DNA from: Oxyruncus cristatus | Lineage: Eukaryota; Chordata; Aves; Passeriformes; Cotingidae | Reading direction: 5' to 3' | Length of the DNA: 64,000 nucleotides | NCBI GenBank assembly: GCA_013399855.1 | Contig: VXAY01005262.1 | Location: 619,111-683,110 of the forward strand | Shown: in pieces, positions 14,751 through 27,900 of the stretch | Layout of the letters: each line of letters starts with the position of its first letter | How positions within the stretch are numbered: the first letter of the stretch is position 1 | Made by a program: the position numbers and the translations under genes | Notes under the pieces: generated by a model | Databases searched by the model: none | The model's input: the letters and a program-made list of their open reading frames with translations, nothing else | What the model was told of the DNA's origin: nothing

Positions 14751-16502
14751 CCTGTTGTAAATAAAGACTTGCCAAGGTAGACACTTTTACTCTGCTGCTA
14801 CTGCTCATTAATACAGATCAAGCAATAAAGATCTATGTTCCCGAAGAAAACATGCCACATTGAGCAAAAGTAAGCCAAACACGGATGACCAGCTGTTCAT
14901 CTGTACCAAGGAAATAGGGATTGGGTGTTCGTGTGCCAAGTACAGCCAAACTGGCCTTCTTCCTTCAGCAGTCTCTGGATCAGTGTTAGAAAGTGGTATT
15001 CAGAGCTAGCTAATGTTTTGGGAAGTAGCCTCCCACAGCAGCAAGAGCTGCTACCCCAGTCCCAGCTGAATCCTGGCAGCATCAGGAAAACATCTTTATG
15101 AAAGGCTGCTCCCTCCTTAAGCAGCCATCCAAGAGACACAAGGGTTGCTGCCGGGAGACATGAGCATTCTCCTGTGTTGATGGAGAAAGCCACTGAAAGT
15201 GCAGGTGTAGCTGTTTCTGATGAAGGGGACTGGGAGAGGAATAGGTTGGCCTGAGAGCAAGAGGAGGAAACCATTCCTCAATCTTTGAAGTTCCTCTGAG
15301 CACTCCCAGTTCACCTTCCTTACCAAGAATCCCACTTCACCAGAAATCTCTGGCCATCCACCTTGATCTACTGGCCACTTTTCACATCACTTCTGAGCTG
15401 CACAAATTCCCTCATGTTCTTTCAGCTGACCCTCGGAAGCCCTATTAAGTCTCTTTCTAGCCTTCCATGCCCATGCCATCTCCCAAAGCATACTCTGATC
15501 CTCAAGTCCACACTCCCTGAGACATCATGGCTGAATTTCCAAAAAACATCAGAAAAAAATATATGGAAAAAAAATACATAAACAATTTGACAAGAAAACA
15601 ACTGCTATATTCTTGGCCTACTTTTGCACTCTTTTCCAAGCACCTACTACTGGCCGTTCTCAGAGTCAGGAAACTGTCTTAGTTACACAGTTGGTCTGAT
15701 ATGCTTTTTACAGACATGGTTAAAAACAAGGGGTTGTTTACAAAAATTTTGAAAGCCACTTGTCTTAGGTAATTATTTTCTCCGTTCTCTTGCTTGGCAT
15801 TGTCAGAATTACTAATATTGTATGTTTGACACCAAAAGTAGTTGTTATGGAAATTAGGCCGATCTTGCAAAATGTAAACACCATTTCCCTCTAAAAGTGT
15901 TTAGGAAGAGACCCAAGAGTCCCTGTTTGAAACTGGAACAGCAAATTCCAGCTTGAGCTGGCAGACAGTAAGAGTAATGAGCCAGCAGAAAACATATTTC
16001 TACTGCAGAATTTATCTAAATTTACCTGGCTGAGGCTGACTACATCCTCCCTCCCTTCTTCCCTCAATATTTATAGTAATCTTCAAATCAGTTTGGAGTT
16101 GTGTTAGTAATTATTGAAACACTTTAATTTCTGTTTATTTAAAAACTGTTGTAGTAAATAAAAACGGACCTAAACTCAACTGCCATCTATCCCAAAACTT
16201 CAGTGAGAAATGAGGAGTTTCAATACTGATCAAGTTACAAGTTGGTAGGTGACAAAACAAATAAAAAAATTATTTATATTTCCAATGCTGAAAGTTTCTG
16301 TCACAAATCTTCTTTTAAAACAATGTTGCCCTCATTAGTGTACTTGAGGGAAATATACTGAAATACTTAGAGTAGTTTGCATTCACTTCTTCCTATGTGT
16401 GGTCTTCCTACCTTTTACAATATTTGCATTGAGCCAGATTCTATGAAGTTATAACATGACTAATTGGATATCTAGTCTCAATCACAGCACTCAAAATATA
16501 AT

Positions 16503-16526
16503 ATTAAAAAAAAAAAAAAGAAAAAA
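16503..16526 (+). repeat. Poly(A) tract
   Basis: A-rich run with single G interruptions, about 45 bp left of the possible start of the 17 kb LTR-like element. Confidence 0.85.
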
Positions 16527-17074
16527 CCCACCATAACCTGCCCCCCCTCCAAACAACTACTCTCCTGCTGTAGAATCCCTGAAGGTAAGGGGCTAATATG
16601 TAATTTTTCTCAAACACAGATAGCTTGATGGCTGTGGAGCCAACCAAGGATTGTTGGTAAGAATTTAGATAATGTGATAAAGAACAGGATGTGGCTGGAG
16701 AAGGTGGCCATGCAGAGACAGGGCAACACTTTCCTGGGACAAACATCCTTGTTCTGGCTCCTGGAAATAACCACAACACAATACAGCACAAGCACGGAGA
16801 AGGAGATCAAGAAATGGGCATGGACTGTCAACCAAAGGTCAGTTCAGTAGGGGGGGATCCAGACCACCAAAGATCCCTAAAACCCTTGACCCATTTCCAG
16901 GAAGGTCTAGAAGAAATGAACTGCATATGATAGCTCATTTGCATAGAAAGAGAGAAGCTTAGCCCCAGGTCTGAGAAAAATTATCTGTAAAAAGCTAGCC
17001 CCACAAAGCCCAGGTGGCACCCCCAGGACACCCCATCAGCTGGATCAACATTGGACTCAGGACTGGTGATCTTT

Positions 17075-17142
17075 CATTCTATCTTTCTTCCTTTCTTTCT
17101 CTCTTCCTCTCTTCGCTTTCTCATTTCCTTCTCTTTCACCTT
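17075..17142 (+). repeat. Pyrimidine (TTCC/TCTT) tract
   Basis: Nearly pure C/T sequence of about 65 bp inside the 17 kb LTR-like element. The minus-strand open frame over it is a low-complexity artefact rich in K, R and E. Confidence 0.85.
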
Positions 17143-17220
17143 ATTCAAAATCAACTGCCGTGTGTTTGTACTAGAAGATAAAGGCTTACACCAGTTTCTG
17201 TGCCACTTGCAAAATTTACT

Positions 17221-17226
17221 AATAAA
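17221..17226 (+). promoter_or_regulatory. Polyadenylation hexamer inside the 17 kb LTR-like element
   Basis: AATAAA in the part of the element where an LTR R region would be expected. Functional only by inference. Confidence 0.45.
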
Positions 17227-17325
17227 ACTTGGTAAGTTTTTGCAGATCCTAGGACTTTTGTCTTTCCATTTTGACCACGGGCATTTACTAATCTTGGGTG
17301 CTTCCCCTTCAGGGTGGGACACCAC

Positions 17326-20300
17326 ACCTGCTTGTTTTCTGGAAGTTTTAAGTAGAAAAATGTGCCTTTAACTCACATTCCCCTTGCCAAAAGAAAGTCA
17401 GGGCCTCTCAACATCACTTCAGAGGTAGGTTCTCTTGTCCATATTCCTAGTAACACCAAACAAGGACACAAAATAGCTGCAGCTACACAAGAGGAAATTG
17501 TTAACATTTCCATATTGAATCCTGGATAAATTTTATGCTAACCAACATTTTGGAGTAACAAAACAAGCAGCAAAACCCTATAAAGGCTTATGTATACATT
17601 TAAACCACGATCAGAACCACATATAGAAGATTTTAAAGAGTAATTTTCAGCAGGAACCTTGAATATCCAATAGTACCTAACACTAAAGAAAGAAATGTCC
17701 AGTCTAAGGTATGAGACATATAGAGTGTAACATAAAAATGAGAAGTTCATGTAAAGTATTTATTCAGGTATTATACATGTATATGTCAGGTATGTAATAC
17801 AAAATTGAAAGAACTCTATGAAACTGAGTTTCTAAATTAATACCTGACGTGATATGTACAGTTAAGTAAGTGCTTACTCGAAGTAAATGGCTTTGCTCTT
17901 TCTCTTTTGTTTGGGATCAGATAAAAGGAGTAGCTGTTGATTTAATGAACTTGTGACAGAGGATCTCAATTCTCTTGATTACATTCTCTTGCAAAACTTT
18001 TTACCAGTTTGAAAGATTCCATTATTTTATAGTTCTTCCACTCCAGCTGCAGAAAATTCCTCAGACTGACAATCTCTAAATTAAAACACTGCAAAGGCAG
18101 CCATTATATCTATTTGCCCGTTGGGATTTATACCTCATTACTCAGAATAACTTATATGCAGATTGTGAATAGCTAAAGTAAACCCCTATACCCACTTGGG
18201 TTTGTATTCACTGACTTCTCCTGATTAGCTAGAGGTATCAGAAGATTATGTCACCTCTTCATTGCTGTGCAGAAGAGAGACTAATTAGAATCCTACCTAC
18301 TGTATCTGTAGCAGCTCTACTTCACATTTCAGCTACTTAGGAGTAGGTTCTCAGTTCACTGAGGTCTCATCATACATGTAAGTTACTTCTACCTTAAAAA
18401 AATTCAGCTCAAACTTTGTATTTAGGATAGAAAACAAAACCTTTTGCTTTCAAAATTACTATTTACTACTTCCTTCTGTATTTTAAGCTTCAAAAACTGC
18501 TAGCTACAGACTCAGTTATTTGCAGCTTTAAGGTTTTATGATGGTTGTGTTTTGGTTTGGTTTTGGGATTTTTAACCAAGTAATTAATCGCTAGTAGCCA
18601 AGTTTTAAAAAGAAGAGTGGTTCATCTGTATTTTTATAGGTGCCCCTGCCAAGATTTGAAGGCAGATGCTAGAAGTGAAGCAACTTTGAAAATCAAGATG
18701 CCTAATTAGACATGAAGATGAGATTTGGGAACTATATGTCACGCATTTCAGTTCTGAAACCTTGGAAACAAAATTCACTGGTATATCACCAAATTAAGTT
18801 CATATCAGGTTCTGCTTCATGGTAACATTTTTAAGATTTTCAGAATTATTTGTTTGGGAACCATAAATGAAAGCAGTGGAAAAAAAAAGGCACAAGATTT
18901 AAATTTTCAATTAGACCCACGTGAGCTGCTCTCACTTCAAAATTTTAGGACACTAATACCTAGAATTCTGGCTTAGCCTATCAGTGAAGGTTTCAAGTGA
19001 CATAGAGATCCATAGAAAGGATACACATGCAGTGGATGCTGAAACTTACTGCTATTTCTTCATCTACACACACCATGTGATATGCTTATGAATGTAAGAC
19101 AGTATTTTGGATCTTTAAATATTTTTCTTCTTCCTAACCAGTCACAGAAGCATAAGAAAAACACAGAGACAGTCAGCACAGTCAGTTTAGGCCTGCTTGC
19201 ATGCTGCTTGATGATCTAATTCTGGAATTTTTCCCCAAAATTCTCATGGAAGCTTTATCTTCCCCCAAGGAAAATATCATTTGCTCTGCTGGAATTTTCA
19301 CTTCCTTCCCTCCCAACTATAGTTGCACTACTAAAGAAAGAGTAGTTGGAAATACCCCAAATTTGGAAAGAAAAAAACCCAAACCTTCCAGCCCCCTAAG
19401 AGAAATTTTTGTCTTTTCTTTACCTTCCCTTCTTTTCAGTACTGGAAACAGTGGAAGTGCAGCCTATACCTGTAGCCAAGGTCTCAATCATGGGAGTATA
19501 ATTACAAGCCCCTAGTGTCACTTCCCCTTAAGATAAATAAGAAAACATTTGTTTCACTTGCCTACACTTTTATCTTTTCCTATACTAAAAAGAAGCGTGA
19601 TGTTAACAGAATAATGAAGTAGCTTTATCCTCCTTTCCAATAGTTAATATTCATAATTACATAGCTGTGAGAGGACAGAGACAATGCTTGTCACAAGTTG
19701 TACTTCAACCTTTAAGGATTCAGCAGCTTCCATTTACTCTTTTTGAATGCACAAGCATTGCTGGAAAAACTCCAATGCACTACTGCACATTAACTAGCAA
19801 AATGTATGTAATTATCTAATAAACAGGCTGATGGATCATTTTGGATAATTTTCTTTTAAAGCACTGCCCAGATCACCACAAAGTTCATATTATTATAAAG
19901 CAGTTTAACTTCATATCACTTTAAAAATTTAGGCAGATTTTCACATCATTATTAACGGAGATTAACATCATTAACAGCAAGTACAAACCCAGCATTTTTA
20001 GCAATATGCTGAACTGCACACAATACAGCACGTGTTTCTACGCAGCTGCATAGCTACACTGGTTTGGAAGCTGCTACTCTGCAAGCACATGCTATTCAGG
20101 TGTTTGTTTTTCCAGACTTCTGTTCCAAAGCCAGAAAAGTTGTACCCTTCCTGCCACTAAACAAATTTAAGCTAATCCATATTCATCAGAACTAGGTTGG
20201 CATGATTTGAAAATATGACTTTAAAAACAAAAAAATAAGAAGGAAGGAAGTGAAACTGTAGGATGACTACATTAAACATGTTACTTTCCTAACTACTGTT

Positions 20301-23300
20301 CATTGTAAAACCTACAAGGAAATTCTTTTACCAAGAAAGCTCTGTTTCATGAAAAATATTTAAGGCATATGTAAGTATTGTATTTTCCTGAGGTCTATCA
20401 ACATACCAAATTCCCTGAATTGTAGCACGCTAAGTGTTGTTTTTAAATTAACAACCGAGAGTCTCTTACTAAAGATCAAGTCATAATGTCTCCAGGCCTT
20501 TTGCCCTCAAACTTAAGAATCCTTCCATTGTAGAAGAAGCCAAATATCAATGATTACAAAATTTAGAGGAAAATTCAGAGTCTATCGATTCTTCTGCTAT
20601 TCTAAATCCTACTCAGCCATTTCAAGATGCTTCTACATAGAATAAGTGACAAAAGAACCTAAGGCTCAGTAGTAATATTACTCATCACAAATATATAGGT
20701 ATTATTTCAGAACTGTATTTCTAAGTCAGTTGCTGTGTATTAGGCCATGATAGGAGCTTTCATAGTGAGTTTGTCAGTAGCACAGACCCTGATGGTAATA
20801 CATCATCAGTATTTAAGGAAGATGAGAAGGACAGTCTTTCATAAAAGAAACTTAATTTCATTATGTGCCACACTCTTTCTACACTCATGAAACAATGCTG
20901 ATGGGGTCTAGGTTTGCACTGCATTCCTGGGACAGTAGGTAGCAGCTGAAAATTTTTGCGATGCTAGGGAAGATGAAGCTCACAGTGCAACAGCTCACAG
21001 TGCAACCTCCTGTGCCAGAGAGCACGAGCCTCCTATGCTGTCAACTGCTAACTAGGGTGCTGGGGAGTGTGGCTGTCGTCAGCTGGAAAAGACTGAATAA
21101 CTTGTTTTAACTTGAACTGGCTTCATGTCCTTAAAAATAGTTCCAGGGCTCTTAATCTTGACGTGTCCACTGAGAGTAGGAAGATCCTGGCTCCATGTGA
21201 TCTGCACAAGGCACATAGACCATTGCCAGATTTCCAGTAATGGGCACATGCTACCATGACAGGGTCCTCAGAAAAGACCCCAGTGAAGCTAATTGGCCAT
21301 GGGTGTCAATATAATCTTTCCCTGTTTAATTATCCATTGTAATTATAAAGTTTTACCATTTTATCTTCAGAGAGTTATAACAGAAGAAGCCAGGCAAGCT
21401 GAAAGATGCCTGGTAATTGAGACACAACAGAAGAGTTAATTCAGAAGACTTCATGATGAGGGGAGGAACTAACAACTGAACAGAAAACTTCTATTATCCT
21501 GTGATTTCCCATTGCCTAATGATTGCTGGGGGAAAAAAAAAAGAAAACCCTTCACAGGACTGGAAAGGAAGTTCATGTTTTACAGATTGACCAAGAAATA
21601 GCAAGATTCACTAAGCTGGTTTGTCATTGCATTTCCCACACTCTGCCAGGTCAAGTGAGTGGAGGGTCAGCAGACAGTGCTTTGGCAACAGAAGCATGGA
21701 GGGTGGGGAGAATTTCAAAGGCAGTACCAGCCTTGGAGGACAAATGTGCATTTAGGTTGTCATCCTCCTAAAGCAGAAAACACTGCAGCAAATAAAGAAA
21801 AATTAAAAATACACTAAAGCAAATAAATATGTTTGCAGAATATATTCTGAAATGTGATTGTGTGCTCTCCTTTCATAACCATCTCCATCACAGAAATGTT
21901 TCCATGAATACAATAAAATGAAACCATTCTTTCATGGTTAAACCTTTCCTAATAATGTAATTTATTCTCAGTGATCTAATTAATAGACTATACAGTACTT
22001 CTCCAATAGAGAAGTTGTATTGCTGTTGGAGCATCCCACATCTAGACTAGGCTCAGGGCATGCAACGGTCTGTGCTGTAACCCTTGCCCTTCAATCCTTG
22101 CTGTCAGCTCCTCACGACCTACAAACCTGCGGGTTAGCTGCCTACAAAGTCAAGGCCCGCCTGTGACAAAACACAGCTGCCTCACCTTGACTCAGACTGC
22201 TTTACACTTTTGATTTGTATATGTTCCGTTCATAGAGTTTTTCTGCACCAGCTAAAGATGCCCAAATGTACCAACACAAGCAGGAAAAAATGCTGTCCGA
22301 ACAAGAAAGCAGAGGAGAGTGAGAGAAGCTCACACCAACACCAGCCAATGCTACAGTACTGTTCAGGGCACTTACTGCCCTAACAAGCAGAAACATTACC
22401 AAAAAACAGCCATTCCTCCCACCAAGGCAAGATAAGAACTGTGCCAGGCAGACACAGGTCGATTCAATAGCCCCAGGCAAGCTGGTGCAAATTACACCTC
22501 TGGCTGCAGACCACCTTCTAAGTTTGTTTAAACTTATTTTTTAATTCCAAAGTTCTGATACAATACAGATATTCATCCAACTGAATTTCTTGAAAACCCT
22601 GTGAATCACTATTGAAAGAAGAAAGATTTCTCAGATACCTTTTTCTTCATAACCTGACTTCAGCTGTACTATGAAACAGGATTGCCATCTCTACCTCCTG
22701 TCTGTAGCCTTCTTCACACGGAAGCAGAAGTGACTGTCTGATGAGCCATTTAGAAATGTGAATATACTGTGAAGAAATACCTACTCAGAAGCCAAAATCA
22801 AGAGAACAGATGTTAAAAAAGAAAAGAATCAGCAGAAGAGGCAGCAATTCTTACATCTGAGAGAAAAGTTAATGTATCCTTTGAGAGGAGGACTTAAGCA
22901 AACCTGAATTACAATCAGCAGCTTGTTTCACAAGATTCCTAATGTCTTCAGTTCTTTTTTTTTTTTCTGAGGAAGGAGAAGTCATAAGAAGCCATGGTGC
23001 CTAATACAAGCCATAGGAAGATCAAATCCATTATGTTGGTTGGTGAAGACCAATTGTAAATTATTAATTAATAAAAACATATTTTTCCTAATGTTTTACT
23101 TATGGGATTATCAATGTCTGTGGAGGCCTCAAATCCCTTTTTTGCCAGGATTAACAATTTCCAGGATTCATCAGGCAGTATCTAAAAATACTCGGAAATA
23201 TCATTATATAAAATGATGTGTGAAGTGCTGGTTCAGTAATGCAAAAATTAACGCATTTTTCCAATGTGCTGCCCTACATCTACCAGGTAGGTCTCTGCCA

Positions 23301-23424
23301 GTTACCATGTAAGTATGAAGTGAATTTTATTTGTCCATACCACATTTTCTGCTCAGCATCTTCTTCCCAAATGCCTTTTAAAGTCATAATACCTCTTCTG
23401 CTCTGTTTCTGTCACCATCATGGC
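17326..23424. other. Intergenic, no gene recognised
   Basis: AT-rich. Two slightly GC-richer patches (20880-21260 and 22030-22480) have no recognisable content. The 104-codon frame at 19201-19515 and the 92-codon frame at 22202-22480 look like chance frames. Confidence 0.6.
20974..21005 (+). repeat. Short direct repeat (two 15-bp units)
   Basis: AGCTCACAGTGCAAC occurs twice in tandem. No function apparent. Confidence 0.85.
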
Positions 23425-23645
23425 ATCACAGAATCATAGACTCAGTAACATGTAGCTTCAAGAAGCCCTTTAACGTCATCAAGTCAACTGCCAACTCCAC
23501 CACTAAACCATGTCCCTAAGCACCACACATACACTTATTTACAGCCATCCCAGTCGTGAGTGTCCAGTTTCTCCAGGAGAATACTATGGGAAACAGTGTC
23601 AATGGCTTTTACTAATGTCCAGTTAAACAATATCCACTAAGTGGG
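23425..23645 (-). mobile_element. CR1 LINE, antisense, left (3') part, interrupted by LTR-like insertion
   Basis: Starts with the reversed CR1 3' end (ATCACAGAATCATAGACTCA, ACCATGTCCCTAAGCACCAC). It then jumps to RT-coding sequence (GTTTCTCCAGGAGAATACTA, CAATGGCTTTTACTAATGTC), so it has an internal deletion. It is interrupted near 23645 and appears to resume at about 24352. Confidence 0.85.
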
Positions 23646-24345
23646 TGTAACGCCCCAGTCCTGAAGCCTCAAGCTTTACTGGGAGTATCACTTTATATTT
23701 AAGACTGAGAGTTCGCAGCAAACTTTTGCAGAGCCTTTCATTCTTAATACTCTGAAGTCACTAAAGAGAAAAAGCCACAGACTTTTTCCCAAGAGATTTC
23801 TTTTAATTTAGTGAGAAAACAGGCATTTTGGCAAAAGGTTTACAGAAGTAACATACAACTAAGGAGAGGATTCCACTAAAGTACCCAGCAAACACCAACC
23901 GCCATAAGACTTAGTAAAAATACAACACATTGGTTCTAAATTACCCACAAGAGATTAGAGTAAAGGAAGAAAAGAGTTTAAGAGAAGAAAGAAGGACTAA
24001 AGAAAGTGGTTAGAATAACACATTTCATAGCTACCACCGAAGGGTCACATGTTGATGGCAGGTCCTGAGACAAAAGGCAAAATGGAGCCCTTGTGCTCCT
24101 GTATTTATGTGCTTTGCCTACCGTGGCCACGTCTCCCAGGTGGGATGCTCGGCTCAACTGACCACTCAGTGCCCTGCAGGCCAGACTGAGGGGTGGTGCA
24201 GCCAGTCAGAAGCTCCAGGTGGGCCTCTTGTTTGACAACTCCCCCATGTGGGCTCTGTGGTGCCCTTAGGCTGCAGGCTGTGTGCCTTCTGTCCTGCCCA
24301 AACACGCACACACACACACACACACACAGAGTTTGTTCTGACACA
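23646..24345 (-). mobile_element. LTR-like insertion (probable solo LTR, minus orientation) within a CR1
   Basis: About 700 bp of non-CR1 sequence split the CR1. Its ends, TGTAAC at 23646 and TGACACA at 24339-24345, give the TG...CA form of retroviral LTRs. Read on the minus strand it has a TATA-like CATAAATA at 24102-24109. No protein-coding interior is visible, so a solo LTR is the simplest reading. A clean target-site duplication is not obvious, so the ends are approximate. It also carries a CA-repeat near its minus-strand 5' end. Confidence 0.55.
24303..24329 (+). repeat. (CA)n microsatellite
   Basis: About 13 near-perfect CA units, inside the 5' part of the minus-oriented LTR-like element. 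Confidence 0.9.
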
Positions 24346-24351
24346 ATAGTC

Positions 24352-24905
24352 TAGTGGCATTAATCCAGTCTCTCACAGTGGGTCACCCTGCCATAGAAGG
24401 AGATAAAGCAGGACCTGCCTTTCGTAAAACCATGCTGATCACTTGGTTGTCACATATGTGCTGCATGATGTTTGTCAAGATGATCTGCTCCATCACCTTC
24501 CCCCAAACCGAGGACAGGTCTCTAGTTCCCTGGTTCCCCCTTCTGGACATTCTTGTAGATGGGTGTCACATTTGCCAACCTCCAGCCACTTGGGACCTTC
24601 CTGGTTAGCCAAGGTAGTTGGTAGTTGATAGAAAATGGCCTGGTAGGCACTTCCACCAGCTCCCTCAGTACATTTGGGTGGATCCCATCTGGTCACATAA
24701 ATCTGTGTGTGTCTAAGTGGTGTGGTATGTTGCTGACTATTTCCCCTTGGATTATGAGGGCTTCATTCTGCTCCCTGTCTTCCAGCTCAAGGAGCTGGGT
24801 ACTGAGAGTACAACTGGTCTTGCCATTAAAGGCTGAGGCAAAGAAGACATTAAATACCTCAAGCCTTTTCCTCATCCTTTATCTCTATGTTTGCCTCTGC
24901 ATCAA
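24352..24905 (-). mobile_element. CR1 LINE, antisense, right (RT-region) part
   Basis: Continues the interrupted CR1 with typical reversed RT sequence: GTGGGTCACCCTGCCATAGA, AGCAGGACCTGCCTTTCGTA, CCTCCAGCCACTTGGGACCT, GGTGGATCCCATCTGGTCAC, and AGGCAAAGAAGACATTAAAT near the end. It stops at about 24905, where a short sense CR1 fragment abuts. Confidence 0.88.
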
Positions 24906-24912
24906 TAGAGCA

Positions 24913-24962
24913 TAGGTTGTACTCGATGATCTCAGAGGTCTTTGTTTTCAGCCTAATGCAGT
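24913..24962 (+). mobile_element. Short sense CR1 3' end fragment
   Basis: Reads GTACTCGATGATCTCAGAGG then TCTTTGTTTTCAGCCTAATG, close to the sense CR1 3' end. Its orientation is opposite to the CR1 directly to its left, so two fragments meet here. Confidence 0.55.
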
Positions 24963-27900
24963 GTTTCCTGCCTCTCACTTTGTAACAGAATAATATATTG
25001 TATACAAGATAAAGACACATGTGTGTATCACTTCTTACTTAGTGCTTTTCAGGATCAGCATCTACTTAACTTTATAAAAGGTATCTTTATACCCACTTAG
25101 GGAGAGAAGATGGGGCCTCTGCCCACTGACTGCATATCTTAGAATGCAAACCAGGCATCCCAAAGTCCATTTGAGGGGTTTATCAGTTCTTTGTCACAAT
25201 ACTGAAAATTATGACCAAAATACAAATTATCACAGAAAAGAGCCATGTTCTCAACATTGGACAGAGGTTTAAGATGATTCTTTCTTTTCACAGCCAGCTT
25301 TGGAAAGTTAGGCTTATATTACTGGCCATGTCTCTAAGCTTTCTTTCTTAGGCACAGTAGACATAAATAATGTTATTTTTTTCAGATGAAAGTGCATATG
25401 CTAGTACCAACCTTACTCCAGTTACTAAGGCAACAAGGAGAACACATACACAAAATTCACAAGCCAGATAAAATCAGCTCCTGTTTATGCATGAGTTGTG
25501 ACTATCAGCATTGGTAAAGATTTTAAAAACAGACGACTGGCACTAGAATATTAAAGAGACAGCATTAATTTTACTCTTTCTTCTGCTGTACACATCACAT
25601 TTTACTTATGCCCTTTTGACTTCACTCCCAAGTAGAAAATTGTTCTGGCTTAAGTATGGAAGTTATTATCATTCCTTGCTTCAGATTCAGGCATCCAAAT
25701 AAATGAAACTTCAACAGTGCTTAGAATCAAGCAGCTTCTAGGCTCCAAGGCTAATAGAACCACTAGGATTAAAAGTGGTAAGAACAGGCTTAACTATCTG
25801 GAATAATATAAACAAAATAGCATGTCATTTTTATATGAAGCAATTTGATGGTGAAAATATAGTATTAAGACTTACATTGTACCTAATCAAGGCTAAGTTA
25901 CAGCATCGTATCAAACATTTATTAAATTAATCTTTGGAAAACAATTCTCATAAGTTCATTCACTCTATCCATAACACTTTAGTCACAGCGGTTGTAACTC
26001 TGCTGTAAACAACTTGCTAATTGTATTTCTCAGTCTTTATGACGAGAGATCTGCTAATGGATTTAAGCATGTCAATACAACAGAAAAGTTCCTCACAAGA
26101 AACAAAAGCTCACAAACAAACCACTCTACAGCTAAATTGTAGTTGCCCCACACACACACCCACAGCCACTTTGCTTCTTTCTGAGAGCTTGCATAGGAGA
26201 CGAGCAACATCCATTGTCAGTATAAACATGCAGTAGAGAAATGTTTGATCCTCTGCAAGATCAAGTGCTTGCATAATGGAAGCAATGCTGTAGTTTTACA
26301 GCCTAGCATACACCAAGTCATACATTGTTTTCTACAAGTGTCCTTGTAAATCAGTGGTCTCTTATCACTAATTTATTGTCTATGCTGATTTTGTTGTAAT
26401 TCACAACGCATGACAGGACTTAACAATATTTAATCCCCTCACTAATGTAGCAAGTTACACCTACATCTTCCATACATAGCCAGGCTCAATAAATTGCCTC
26501 AATTCACAATGTTTTATACTTTATATTTTATTTTTTTATATTTCATTTAAAAAGTAATTTGCCATCTATAGGAGCACAATGAGCATTTCATTCTATATTT
26601 AAACTAATTCTGAAATGTTCTTCATAAAAACATATCAAATCCTCAAAGTGTTTTCAATAAATTATATACATATAATTAGCTGATTAATTTTTGAAACTAT
26701 CAGATAAATTACATGTCTGTGATTTATATGCCATGACATTAATAAAGTTAGTAATAAAATACTGCATAATCAGAACCAATAGTTCATCCATGTATAGCTG
26801 TATTTCTAGAAAATCATATTAAATATAAAATGGAACACCATTGTATCAAGAATGCTATGAAACACTGCTGCCATCTACACAAACTAGTAGAGAAGAAATT
26901 TGGTTTGCAAAATTTCATTTTGTAATAATATTTTAGGCAGCAGCTTTAGGAACCTTACTGCTGGGATAATTATGTAATTTATTGCACCTTCCTATTTTTT
27001 TTTTTCCTTTCTGTGTATATTTTCTCAAAGGAAAGCCTTTTTCCTCTGATATGGCCCACTAGCAAAAGTGAATTTTGTTCAAATTAATAAAACAAGGCAT
27101 TTTCAAACGCTATGAAAAACATCCAGGAAAATACTTGAAGTTGTATTTAGTAAAATTCTGTTTAAGCATAAGAAAACTCCAAGGAAGATTCATTACCACT
27201 CACCCTTATTTCCACTACCTTGATCCATAACTTCCTGAATATATCATACATTCACTATATTCTGTTATTGTACCTTTGTCTCAGGCATAAATTAATTCTC
27301 TTCACAAAAAAGTCCTTATTCTCCTGCCCAACCAACCTATGAAAAAGAATTTAAAAATGAAGGAGTAGTTCATATAGTGCTGGACCACAGCCAGTGCTTC
27401 TATGTCAGCAGAAATCTTAGTTCATTTACATATTTCCCTTCTATGGTGAATATATTTAAACTTAGTTTTTTTCTTGTAATGCTAATTACTTTAGCCTTTT
27501 GAGTTATCAAAGAGAAATTATTAGAGGGAAATTGCTAAGAGAAGAACTCGTAGGAAAAAAAAAGTAAAAAGAAAGCATTTACATACATCTTAAGGGAAAA
27601 AACCCAAACACTGTGCCTTTGTTTCTTATATAGATTCTTGCAAGGTCTCCTTATGCCTTCAAGTACATCTCTGTTTAGTAAACTTCTCTTTTAATCCTAT
27701 GCAAGTGCTTTCACCTGCTTTTTCACAACACTTCATTTCAATTTCCATTCTGCAGTTTACATTAGAATACACAAAGTGTAATTCAGAGATGCCACCCTAG
27801 GACTTCAGTGTAGACATGTGCACACCTTCTGAAATGGCCAGTAGACAATCACTTGAACCACGCTAGACAAGAAGAAAGTAAGAAATCTGGGCACATCACT

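Larger units (their letters stand above)
8401..16568. other. Intergenic, gene-poor
   Basis: Apart from the CR1 fragment at 11.9 kb and homopolymers, I recognised nothing. A C/G-richer block at 14890-15540 carries overlapping minus-strand frames (up to 125 codons) without motif support; it may be old repeat. Confidence 0.55.
16569..17325 (+). mobile_element. Probable endogenous-retrovirus solo LTR, plus orientation
   Basis: May start TGTAGAATCCCTGAAGG at 16569. It carries a C/T-rich tract (TTCCTTTCTTTCTCTC at about 17088-17103), a polyadenylation hexamer AATAAA at 17221-17226 in CTAATAAAACTTGG, and downstream sequence ending near GTGGGACACCACA at about 17313-17325. This arrangement resembles ERVL-type avian LTRs. 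No gag, pol or env sequence was recognised beside it. The assignment rests on overall resemblance and both ends are uncertain. Confidence 0.6.

Noticed and set aside
14897..15335. Overlapping minus-strand frames of 72 to 125 codons
   Set aside because: Three frames are open at once over the same Ser/Leu/Cys-rich stretch, with no motif and no splice or start context; a composition effect is more likely than a gene.
17074..17325. 83-codon minus-strand frame rich in Lys, Arg and Glu
   Set aside because: Translation of a C/T-rich tract inside an LTR-like element; low-complexity artefact.
24354..24915. Several overlapping open frames at 24.3-24.9 kb
   Set aside because: They lie in antisense CR1 sequence; the plus-strand frames are reverse complements of LINE coding DNA.
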